Assembly: GCF_021730395.1 (NCBI RefSeq)
Contig: NC_069363.1
Coordinates: 54,369,001-54,433,000 of the forward strand
Reading direction: 5' to 3'
Source: Mercenaria mercenaria
Lineage: Eukaryota; Mollusca; Bivalvia; Venerida; Veneridae
DNA length: 64,000 nt
Below are positions 35,968 to 48,200 of the stretch, in pieces (the stretch's first letter is position 1; each line of letters begins with the position of its first letter). The position numbers were made by a program, and so were the translations under genes. The notes below the pieces were generated by a model. That model had not been told where the DNA came from. It was given only the letters and a program-made list of their open reading frames with translations, and did no database searches.

Positions 35968-36990
35968 AACTAACAAACAAAAAACCCCCCCCCCCCCCCC
36001 CAAAAAAAAAAAAAACCCAACAGGAACCAAAACTGACGTGTACCTAAATACTCTTGCTGACCATTTAATACACATAGAAAATAAAGTTGACTTGAGGGAC
36101 AATTTCATTCGGTCCGTTAATCATTTGAATCCGTCGTTCTTTACACAGATGAACAAATTATAAGATTTTGTTGCCGCGAGGAGCCAGCAATTTTAGGCGT
36201 TGACAAAAGTTACAACTCAGGACAGTTACATTTAACAACAATGGTGTAAAATCTTTTTTTTCTGTAACTGAATCAAATACTACTGCACCGCCTATTTTCG
36301 TGGGACCTTCATTTCTACTTTGAAACTTTTAACGTTTTCTTTACAAATATAGCAAATCATTTTAGCTATGAAGAAATCCAGAAAATAATACTTAGGAGTC
36401 ACGACGAGACAGCATTGCGGAAAAGTTTGGCAAGGTCTTTCCCAGTGTCAACACTTACATTCGACCATAAACTTGAGGAAGTGAAAGACTTAGCAACAGA
36501 TAAGGCAAATGATTTCCTTCATTAATTTACTTTAACGGAAGATTAGTCCCTTTCATAAATCTCCAAGGTCAATAATGATTAGACCAACTGAGTCTTAAAA
36601 TCGGTACTAGATAAGACAGATAGATATAGTACATACGATAGTTAGGCCGCAATTGAAAGACTGTGAAAAAGAAGTAGTGAAAATAGGTAATTTCAAACTG
36701 GCACCATTATTTTCCCATCACGAATTTTCATTAGATAGTTGGTGTTATAATTCAGAACAGGACAGAAAGAATGTACTGCAACGCTTCTATAAGGACAAAG
36801 GTAAGTGTAACAAAACAGTTACATCATCAGATGGTATCCTAAGAGTACAGTGGTAAGAAACCGCATTAGCGAAAATGGCCGATGGCAGAAAGGGCGACTC
36901 CAAGAAAAGCAAGACAATGTGCTTAAAGTCTGTATGGACTGTCTGCCTGAAATAGACTGTGCCGGGCTGGGTGAGCACCGACATTTCTTT
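34655..36990 (+). mobile_element. Decayed transposase-like coding region, family not identified
   Basis: Several + strand patches read like old coding sequence: a Cys-containing start (GKFVCRECRQADGYI), SPDYSDSGLECVKCIQTLTG, an acidic and Ser-rich middle (35041-35304), then ILGVDKSYNSGQLHLTTMV at about 36190 and HDETALRKSLARSFPVSTL near 36400. The ILGVD..YN pattern recalls the first catalytic block of transposases in expanded invertebrate families, but I cannot name one. The region is broken in many places. A mixed poly(A)/poly(C) tract at 35918-36015 interrupts it. Confidence 0.3.
35918..36015. repeat. Poly(A)/poly(C) low-complexity tract
   Basis: A run of about 48 A, then 19 C and 14 A, with CAAC spacers. 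Open frames across it (poly-Lys/Pro on one strand, poly-Phe on the other) are artefacts. Confidence 0.9.
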
Positions 36991-37526
36991 TTATATAACA
37001 CGTCAGTAATGTATCTAAACAATTGCTACATGTATGTATTAAATGTATATATACGCTCTATTGGTGTAGTGAAAACTGTACAACCTTTTTCTTCAGCAGA
37101 CTGACCGAAAATGTCATAGGTAACAGATGCGACTTTATATTACTAACGAAAAATATTTTTTGTTCAATAAACAGGGTCATAAAATTTTGATTTTATGTTC
37201 AGGTTATGGCCCTTTAGATGCAGCTTCCGAAAATGTATACGTCATAAAGGACCGAAAGTAACAGTTATGAAACGTCGAGAAACATAAACTAAATTTAGCT
37301 CATACTCCAAAAATATCGAAACACATTCAAAATAAAGAAGAAAACAATACAGAATAAAACCAACATACTACATCAATTGCAAATAGACCATAAACCGCCT
37401 CCAGACACGAACATTTTTTTTCAGCAATAAACAGAATTTTTATTTAGTTTGATCAAAATTTCAGATAAGAATTGTTTTGCAAAAGTATGCATATGAAAGT
37501 CATCTGCATGTACCAAATTGATAATT
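36991..37526. other. Intergenic stretch without a recognised gene
   Basis: I see no gene, RNA or repeat that I can name. Confidence 0.35.
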
Positions 37527-37761
37527 GAGCCGTGCCATGAGAAAACCACCATAGTGGGTATGCGACCAGCAAGGATCCAGACCAGCCTGCGCATCCGCGC
37601 AGTCTGGTCAGGATCCATGCTGTTCGCTTTTATAGCCTACTGCAATTAGAGAAACCTTTAGTGAACAGCATGGATCCTGACCAGACTGCGCGGATGCGCA
37701 GGCTGGTCTGGATCCATGCTGGTCACAAAGCCACTATGTTGATTTTCTCATGGCGCGGCTC
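37527..37761. mobile_element. Foldback MITE, GAGCCG family, copy 2
   Basis: It begins GAGCCGTGCCATGAGAAAACC and ends with its near complement GGCGCGGCTC. The two arms carry GCATGGATCC and CTGCGCGGATGCGCAGG blocks. Flanks AATT and ATAT do not form a clear target duplication. Confidence 0.8.
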
Positions 37762-38305
37762 ATATATAGCATGACTAGTATGTAATTAAAGTTTGAATTA
37801 CTTTGGCATGACAATTGTTACTAGGTTAGCAGCCTCATTATATACATTAAAATGGTATGAGAGATAATCATACAGATAGATTTGAATTTTACATAAAGAA
37901 ATCGTGACAAAATTTGATATATTTGGTAAAAGTCAGTTTATAGACTCGGTAAAGATCCACGTGAGTGAAGATGGCTATACACCCCGATGAGCATTGAATT
38001 AAATAGTTCAACTGTGATTTAAAATTGCATAGTTTGTATTTTGGAGAATATATGTTGTTTTTTGCTTTCTTTTTGCAATATAAGGGATAACCGCAAAATG
38101 TGAGTACAGCTTACCAGATATATAGTACTATAGTTATCAAGCCAGAAATTAATTAGATGTACACTATAATCTCTTAAGTGTACATGATTGCAGAAGTACA
38201 TCACACAATATTTTTATTTAAAAGCTATAAATCTATATATCAGTTCATTTAATATTGCAATGAGATAAATTGCAACTAAGTTTAAACTACACTCAAGGAC
38301 TTTAA

Positions 38306-38497
38306 CCTTTAGCCTGCTGGCGTCAAGTGGTTTTGCCTTTTGCGACCAGCGCAGACCAAAAACACTCTGCACTTCATGGTCTGCACTGTTCGCTATTTAG
38401 TCGGTAAATTTTCAGTGAACATCCCTTTGAATAATAAATGGTACTGCCCAAATTTGAAGATGGACCATTCCATTTTAGAAAATTAGCAGGGTGACGG
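38306..38497. mobile_element. piggyBac-like MITE, copy 2
   Basis: Bounded by TTAA at 38302-38305 and 38498-38501. The left end is CCTTTAGCCTGCTGGCG and the right end TTAGCAGGGTGACGG. It shares the family interior (TTTTGCGACCAGCGCAGACC, AATAATAAATGGTA). Confidence 0.8.
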
Positions 38498-38501
38498 TTA
38501 A

Positions 38502-39262
38502 AACAAAATTGCAGGCATATTCATTGAATGTTTTGATATGTCGACAAGTACAGCTCTGAAGCATTCATTCTTCAGATTTCCGATTTTTCAAATAAAATCT
38601 TTCACAGATAATATTGACTGTTTTTCTCAAATGTTGGAGTTTCTAGTATAGGAACTCTATAAAGCAACAATGTCAAATAACATTTCCACTTATTTTTGGT
38701 ATGGGAGAGTTGCCGAAATTTCACTGGGTTGGTCTTAATGGTTCGATTGCGACCAATAAACTGACTGGACCGATTTGCACTCTTTTCAGTCAGGCTGGTT
38801 CCGCGTTCATCAATCGGTACACCTGCGGGACATGATGAACGGTCCGACTGAAACATTTAGGCGCTTTTCGGTGTACCGCTCACGTTATCGGGATAACCCG
38901 GTCTGGTATGAATCGTGTACACAATGAAACATTTTATTTCGTTTAGACGCGCGCAAAAGAGCCACTTACATATGTGCACCAATACGAAATACAGTTACTG
39001 TCAAGTTTTTGTTATTTCACTTTGAGAGTTTTGTTTTATAACGCTGCGTGCCGAAATAACAAAACAAAATTTCGGTATGGTTTGCAAGTAGCTGCTTTAC
39101 GCATTCCAAAATTACCTTATTAAAGCCCGACGTCCAGCCGGGTCTTGTGTCATCTAACGTTAAGTTGAATAAAACCGGCTTTAGGACTATACGCTATAAT
39201 CAATGTGTGTACGAAAGATAAAGATAAATATATATTACATCTTCTTACAGACACTCTGTATA
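38502..39262. promoter_or_regulatory. Upstream region of ODC-B
   Basis: No gene is seen. An acceptor (CTTCTTACAG, ending 39250) sits 12 bases before the ODC-B start codon, so a 5' non-coding exon and the promoter lie further upstream. No TATA box was identified with confidence. Confidence 0.3.
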
Positions 39263-42200
39263 ATGGCAGCCACAGGAAACAAAGTCCATGTTGACTTGTT
39301 ACACATGCACAAGTCCACACGAGAGTTAGTTCAAGAGCAGGTTGATTTATCTAAGAAAATGGTGAGTATTTTATCAGTTCCAGCTGCGTAATAAAAGGTT
39401 CATCACGATCCAATATTAACTGTTTCAAATGTTTGAAAGGTATACATTGCATTTAGAAACCCTTCACTGAAATATCCAGCAACAATGATAACCAAACAAT
39501 TGTAACCCATGAAAGACGGCAACACAAACAAAGCAGAGACACCGAGACATGGACTCATCGGTAGTAGGGGGTCAAACTGTTTAGTATGGGTTGGGAGACT
39601 AGCAAAGCGATTGAATAGATAGTTTAATGAAAACATTTCCACGAAGATCAATTAAATACAACAGCACACCTGTTTGGGAAAGCATGCAACAAAATCAATT
39701 TCTATGTCAAAATGTTTTTTTTTTTAAACTAAATTTTGTAAATTTCCAAATGGAAAAATAATTCAAGAGAATACAAAGGGTATATCCTGTTGTTTCCAAT
39801 TGTTTTGTGCCGCTTTCTTAAATAATTGCGTATGACTGTTTGGATTTTCAGTTGTTTTATTAAGAGTATAATATATGAACTGATTGTGCCTTCTTGTTAT
39901 AAAAGCATACTTAGTGTCGTAAGTGCTCTGGGGTTATTATGAAACTAGGTGTGCCATTATGGCAATAAGGCACAAAGGCACATACCAGTCGTTTACTGAC
40001 CATTTTATGATATGCATTCTCTTGTAATTCTTGGTTATTTCATTTTTAATATTTCCCGGCTTTATACGTTATCATTTGTACTTGCTTTTTTTCATCTAAA
40101 AAAGATCCATCACCCTCTCAATTTGCTACAGTCATGACGTTGCCGTCAAAACGCGTGGACATTCTAATTACATAGGTTGTAGACTTGTCCGCTGGGATCT
40201 TCGAAATTTCGATTAGTATATATATTATTTTCTGAAGTATTTGATATTTTTACACAAAGTATTGAATACAAAGCTAGAACTAAAACGTACATTTATACTA
40301 GTAATTGCATTTGTACATAATTCAATATCTACATTTTACATGTAAATATCATTAAATTGCGTTGAAAGCTAATGGTCTGTATTGTCTGTTCGTGCACGTA
40401 CAGCGAACTTCTGTTTTTTAATAAATTTGTCTTTGATAAGGACCATCAAACTTATCCATGAGTATAAGCGATGTGGTTAAATTGCCCAGATCTCAGACAG
40501 ATAATAAACGCATCTAGTTCTACTTAAATTAAGAAAACCAAGTCTGCTATTTATTTGTTCGGCTGTGTTCTATGTCCCAAAACGTTCGTTTTATATAAAG
40601 GTTTTATTAACTATAGAACATCAGATTTTAACTGCCGTGTGACAGCCGTGAAAGACTCTTAATTTTGACCGAGTGCCGTTATATCTAACAGTCAAGTCCA
40701 TTTAACCCTTAGCCTGCTGGCGGCAAGTGATTCTGCCTTTGCGACCAGTGCAGACCAAGATCAGCCTGCACATCCGTGCAGTCTGATCATGGTCTGCACT
40801 GTTCGCTATTCAGTCAGTAAATTTTCAGTGAACACCCCTTCGAATAATAAATGGTATTGCCCAAATTGAAAGATGGACCAGTCCATTATAGAAATTTTGC
40901 AGGGTAAGAGTTAATAGATTTCCGCTAAAGGTAGTGATGTTGCACACTTCATCACCTTTCACGAAAGACTCGTTCAAACCAAGCCTGCTATTATTTTTTT
41001 GTGTACTATGCTTCCAAACGATCTTAAAATATTTTCAAGCTTGTATGTATGTATAAATTTTTGATCTCCGCTCAAGTAAAGAGCTTACTGATCCAATTTT
41101 TCTTCATCTCTCAAAGCACTAATTAATGTTAGCGTGGTTTCTGGATCTCCTGTTATCGAAGAGCTTTCAGTTTTTCCAAGATAGTCGCCAGACTGCCATT
41201 TCAGGTCAGTTCTGACATTTTGTTTGATAGGAGGACTGTGGATGCTTTTTTACCAATTGTTTTTCCCTTTTGATCGGATTGATATCTATCTCAAAGTCTG
41301 GTCCGGGTAAACGGAGGCATGAGTCTTACACATATTTTTAGAAAACACACTGTGTATAACATGAGCGGCAGCGTGGTGTAGAACCAGAGTCTTATGGAAC
41401 AAAGTAGTCCTTGGTGTTTCTTGATTTACTGGTCCGCAGTTAACAAAGTGGTGTACAATATAGTCAGCTGAAGAAGTTTAACGTACGTGGATGAAATTTC
41501 GTAACTAGTTTTATCTTTACGTGTATGTCAAACTTTCTTACTCTCTATCTGGATGATTACTGGATTAAGCGTGTGGTGTTGCAACGTTTCATTACCACTC
41601 GTAAAACCGACTGTGCTATTATTGTGCCTGGTTGCATTTAATGCTTCCAAAGGATTTTTCAGATAGAGGTAGACTTAATTCTGACCACATGCAGTTGTTT
41701 CCATTGTCCAAATACATTTTTTCCCCGAATGTATTCGTTTCATTTACCTATTGATGCATGCATTTTTCTTCTTTAATTTGTAAAGTATCTTACAAATTGC
41801 ATTATTCTATTCTATAATATAATGCTATAATATTTTACACTTTACACTTTTTCCGCTTTATAATGTTTATTTCATTAAATGTTTTGCTGTTTATTACCCC
41901 GATGAAGCATGTTAACACTTTAAATGAATATCTAGCTATTTAAATGGCTGGTTTTACAATATCATATACGATGTATGAAAAGATATGTTGTGCATAGTTA
42001 GTATGTAATTAAACATTTAATAAACATGCCATTCTTTCATTCATCATCATTCATTGTGACAATGTAAATGGTACGTCATGGGCGTAGGAGCGATCTCAAA
42101 AATGGGGCGGGGGGCTGACCAGCTAAACCTTCCCATATTTTCTTATTTTCGCTGAAAATATTTGGACAAACAAAAAAAGAAGAAACAGAAAACGGAAAAA

Positions 42201-45200
42201 ATGTCCTTCCCCTTTTCGACAATAGACATCATATCAAAATCTTTATCAGTACATTTAAATGATCTATTATATTTTCCCCTTTATGTAGTGCTATTTCTGA
42301 GAAAGGCAGTTTTTTAAGTCAAAAGCTGGGGATAGGGGTGGTCCAACGCATATGTTGGCCCCCAAGTTTTAAAATTTGGGGGAAGGGGTTTGTGGTGGCA
42401 GTTCCACTTGCCCACCCCTCCCTGCTCCTACGCCTATGACGTGTATCTTCTCTTTCTGATTGAAAGGGATGTGATGACCAGTTCGTAATCTGTGATCTAG
42501 GTGACATTATAGATAAGTACCAACAATGGACCAAGCTGATGCCGAGAGTGAAGCCTTTCTACGGTTTGTATGATAATCATAATTAAAACGCCTTTCTTCA
42601 AAAACTTTAACCCCTCCCTCAAAGTCTCAACTCATTCTGCCCGCGCGACGCATTATTGCGTCGGCCGATTGTTATCTGTACACCGCGTGCCGCTCTAGGC
42701 GGCGTTGTTATCTGCCGAATACATGCGTCTTTACAGTAATAGCTCTGAATTCCGCGTGACGCTTTCAGTCGTCACATTTCATTGGTCTTAAATAAATTTT
42801 TTTAGTTCTTTCTAACAAATTGGACCAATCAAAATATTTTTGTTGCGTAACATTTTTAGAACATAAATAAAACCGGACATTGTGAAAAAATGAATGCTTT
42901 CGCTGAAGAAAGCTGTAAAAGCCGGCGTGCATGGTTCAAGCTATAATTTGTTTATTTTTTCGGAGCCAGAAAATTACTGATGATTCTTTATATGATCGAA
43001 ACATGAAAAAAATAAGTAAAAGATGAATGAATAAATAGATACCAACGAAGATTCACTGAGCAATGGCAATTGAAATTAACGCAACCCAAAAATATAAACT
43101 TTTTCGCTCGTCGCTATGCGGCAAATAATGCCATCTGCGGGATCAAATAATTTTACGGCTAAATGAGTTTACTTCTGCTTATTATCGTTCTTACGTTTTA
43201 TTACAATAAAATAATCATTAAAATAAATATTGTGCCAGAATTTCATTCAAATCTGTCAAAATTTAGCGGAGATAAAAAAACAAAAGCCCAGCTACGGAGC
43301 TAGAAAATGCGTTGAGTATATTCTTTATAAGTACGGATCTAAACATTTGAGTGCGGAAAAAAATAAATTGTAAATAATTGGGTATTGCTATAAAACACAC
43401 TTCAGTAAAGACAGACGTACATAATTACTGCACAAAAAAAAAATAACGTGCACGCATCGTACCGATCGAACTGCAAGGAAATCTCATAAAATTATTTTAT
43501 AATTTCATACCGCGTGAACTTTGTCACATGTTAACGTCGTGACGGTGCACATTGAAAAGAAAAGAACTAAAATATTTTCTTTTACATATAAGATTAAACT
43601 GTCTTCCACTCATGCACACCAGACCTTTCATTTTTACCTATGCGATATGACAATGCTCATGTGTGTACGAAAAAGTAAAATCATCTTCGTGGGTATCTAT
43701 TTAATATTTATTTATTTGTTGTTAAACTTCAAAACTGTCTCTTGATCTATAGAATAAACTGTTAATAATTAATCAATCATTTTGACACTTTAGAAGCTCT
43801 ACAAAATTGTTTCAAAATTTAAATTTTCATAAAGTACATGTTTTCTGAAAATTAGTCCAAAATAATCTCATTTTCAGGCTAATAGTTTCTGTCTAAAATA
43901 GTTGAAATATTCACTTATTTTCAATTTATTACATCTTCATATTAAATACATACACTAGTTTTATGAGAAATAACTTTATTTTGATGCGTTTTGATTGCCT
44001 TAATGCATATAACTGAGTAAAATCAGTGTTAGAAAATGACAATAATATTTATTTAAAATTATTTTTAAGAATTGTTCTTATTTGTTGTTTAAATCTGTGC
44101 ATGATAAAATTTAGCATTTTATAAATGTTGTTTAGCCCAAACAAAATCTTACGAGGGATTATGGTCATTTGTTTTGTGTCTTTAATTCAACAGTCTGTTA
44201 AAAATGTCTGTACCACACAGCTGCATGAAATTAGCTTTGTTGTGTAGCTACTTCAATTTACTTACAAAGAGTGCAAATTCCATACCTATTAACACATATT
44301 TTATGTCATATGTCACTAATTAATAACAATATCCCAAGCAAAAAAATACAAAATCAATGTTATCTCTCAAAACACCTCTAGGTATTCAGGGGTAGATTGG
44401 CTTATCAGCCTCCTAGGTGGCTGAAAGATAAATATCACCAGGGTAGAAGTGGAGATAACACATTAGGGCAGAATGAATTAAACAGTTTCATTAAAATATT
44501 TTACCGTTTCATTTAAATATTTTACTCTCCCAACAAAAGCTTTATTTTATCCGCTCCTCACCGCATTCAACCGGATTATAAATCATCTTTACTGAAACCC
44601 TCAACCCTTCCACCAAAATCTTTTACCAAAATCATCTCATATGGCGTTTCGGCTAAAACTGCGTGGCACAGGAACATTTACCTGTCTACTAAAGCCTTCA
44701 CCTGGCTCTATCAAAATCAATTTACATTTCCCCCTAAAAGATTTAACTACTCTATAGAAACAATTAACTAACTCACTGAAATCTTTTACTCCCTACACCG
44801 AACCCTTTATGGCCCTTAACTGAAATCTGTGTCTCTCCCACCGGTACCTTTCCTTCATCCAAAGGTATCTTTTTACTCCTCCTTCAAAATATTTAAATCC
44901 TCAAAATTAAGCTCCTCAACGTCCTCAACGATGATATAAACTTCCTTCAACCATTACTCTTGCTGTCATATCTCCTCCACCTAAACCATTCAAGACTCGG
45001 CCTGAACCCTTCCATGGGACCTACATATTGTACCTGTTACATGTAACAAGTTCAGCGAGCTAAATGGTAGTCACTGTGGAAGACATATATATGGTATTGC
45101 GCAGGGTGTTGTTAACTGGTATCCGATCAGCAAACAAGGAACTTAGAGTGCCTTACTCTGTAGCTTGTGGCCTACTCAAACAGATACTATCCTACCTTAA

Positions 45201-48200
45201 GAATATTAAGAATACTAAATGACTAAGATTCTACTCAACTTGTATCAAATAATAATTTGCGGGTATATATGGCTGCACATATCATGCATTCTATATGATA
45301 AATAATTTCGTTGAATATTTTTCTTTACAGTAAACTATACCCACAAAACATAAACGATTATTAAAAAATGCTTCTTGTTTTTGGTACTTGATACGCCAGA
45401 GCACAGTAAAACTCGTGTTTATGCCTTTAACCCTTTGCCTGCTGGCGGCAGTAATTCTGCCTTTGCGACCAGTGCAGACCAAGATCAGCCTGCACATCCG
45501 TGCAGTCTGATCATGGTCTGCACTGTTCGCTATTCAGTCAATAAATTTTCAGTAAACACCCCTTCAAATAATAAATGGTATTGCCCAAATTGAATGATGG
45601 ACCAGTCCATTTTAGAAATTTAGCAGGCTAAGGGTTAATTACTAGTTTTCAAGTATAATATTTCAGCTGTAAAATGCAATAATGACTCGGCAGTATTGAA
45701 GGTACTGTCTGACTGTGGAGCATCGTTCGACTGTGCAAGTAAGGTAACTATAGATCTATATCATATATATGTTACGCGCATATAGCCAATCTGCGCATTT
45801 GGTAAATCGCGCAGCGCAAATAACCAATTTGTTATCTGCGCAACGATTTGTAAATCGGGCAACCTTATATATTTCTTATATGCGCAGGGCAACTGTCTTG
45901 CGCGTTTGGTAAATGAGTCTGCGCTTTTAACATTTGGAAGATATCTCCCGATAAAATTGAATATCATTAGAGTGTTAGACTTGTAGGCCTACATAAAATT
46001 GTAAAACTGACGGTGATCAGGCACGCGTAAAGGTGTGAATTTGTAAAGAAAAAGAAAAACATTTTTTAAAGTAAATGAGCGTATTTATGCGGTAATTTCT
46101 CACGTCCCTGGTAGTTTATGGCCTATAAATTTCTGTTGACGACGGTATTAAGAGTCATTTGTCATAGGTGTTAAAAAACGTTAAAATGATACAAAATATC
46201 CCAAGTATATTTAATAACACAAGTATTTTTTTTATTTATTTTTATACTTTTAAACGCCGTAGCCTGTGCGGGATGTCGATCCCGCGCTAACAGAAAATCT
46301 GGAAATTACTCTGATAATATGCATATCTGCCATAAACCATGCTAACTTTTACATTGTTTAACAATTACAGACTGATATTGCAAATCTTGGTTTTAAAAAT
46401 GTGTCAGAAATTTAATTCAACATCATTAAATTCATGGGAGTCGGTCACCTGGTTTCAATACCTGCAATGTGATACAATATGCAATAAAACTCAAACATGC
46501 GTGAAGGTGTGATTTCCTTCGGATAGCCACATCGTCCTCTCTATTCTTTTTATAACTAAAGTATTTTACTTCATTCGATCACACGCAGTCATTTTATACC
46601 GAATATAGAACATAAAGGAGACTTACATAACAGACTGAATTGCCACACACTTACCACATTTCACCATATCGCTTTTCTTTTCATTATATTGAAAAAGCGC
46701 AATTCTTTTTACCGACGTGAGCATATCTCTTGACATGACCAAGATTAAAAATAAAACAAAAATAAGTAGAATTAAAAGACGAACTTACAGATCTTTTATA
46801 CTTATATAATTGTTTAATGTTTTATAGTGAGATAAATAGAATGAATAACTAATAAAATTCCTCAAAATGTGAACGAAATTTTACATTTTGTAGGTGTGCA
46901 AGATGTGTGTCCTGCGCTAATAGAAGTCTGAAAATTACTACAATAAATTGAATATCTTTTATAAACCATTTTAACTTTTACTTCGTTTTTCGATTACAAT
47001 CTAAAAATGTAGTTTTTGAAAATCTGAATATAATGTTTCATCCGTAGCCTGCGCGGGATGTTGTTCCTGTGCTAATAGCAATTTCTGAACTGACGTTGAT
47101 ATTTGCAACATATTTCAATTCTAAAAGATACTATTTATGTAACTTCATAAAAATGTTTTCGGAGTAGAAAAAAAATAGAAAGAAGTGTGATTTCCGTCAA
47201 AACGAGAACGAAATATTACATTTGTTATCTGCGCAAGAGTTTAAGTTAACATAGTTTATGAGAAACATTCAAGTTATCAGAGTAATTTCCAGATTTATTA
47301 TTAGCGCAGACACACATCTTGCGCGGATAAAAAATGTAATATTTCGTTCTCGTTATGACAGAAATCACTCTTTTTCTATTCATTTTTCTACAGTATTCAT
47401 TTTAAAGTTACATAAATAGTATGTTTTATGAATGAAATATGTCTGAAATACAGTGTAATTTCAAACTTTGCTATTAGCGCAGGACCGACCTGCCACGCAA
47501 GTTACAGGTGTAACATTATAGATCCATTTAGAAAATTATAAAATAACCTAAAACATACCAGGGGACGACGTGTGCAAGCTGGAGGAAATCACACCTTCAC
47601 GCATGTTTGGGTTTTATTGCATCTTGTATAAGATTGGAGGTATTGAAACCTGGTGACCGACTGCCGGGAATTTACTGATGTAGAAACAAATTTATGACAC
47701 CTAATTTAAGTACCGAGATATTCAGCATTTGACATCTATATTTATTAATAAATTGACCAACTGCATGATTTATCAAACACGAAATGCAAATTTCTGATAT
47801 ATAAAGTTACATTTGTTATTTGCGCTGCGCATTTGGTAAATCGTTGCGCATATAACCAACGTACAAAAATTTGTTATATGCGCTGCGCGTTTGGTAAATA
47901 GCGCAGATTGGTTATTTGCGCTCAACATATACACCATTAAGAATTACTGCATGGCCATAAGAATGTTTAAATATCTATTCTTCTGAACATATCTTAAAAT
48001 ATATCACGCGTAAAACGTGAAGTTGTTACGCTACAAGAGTAATTGTTATAGTTTAATGGTCATGTGATTTTATATTTCAAAAATATATCGACACTTTTTG
48101 GTTATTAAGTGCATTTCGAGGGCTTAGCGCAAAACTACTGTTTCTTGTTCTTTATTTATATACAGTTACAATAGTTTTGCACCAAGCCCACGATTAAGAA

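Noticed and set aside
35764-36163. Open frames of 104-114 aa with poly-Lys/Pro or poly-Phe
   Set aside because: Created by the poly(A)/poly(C) tract.
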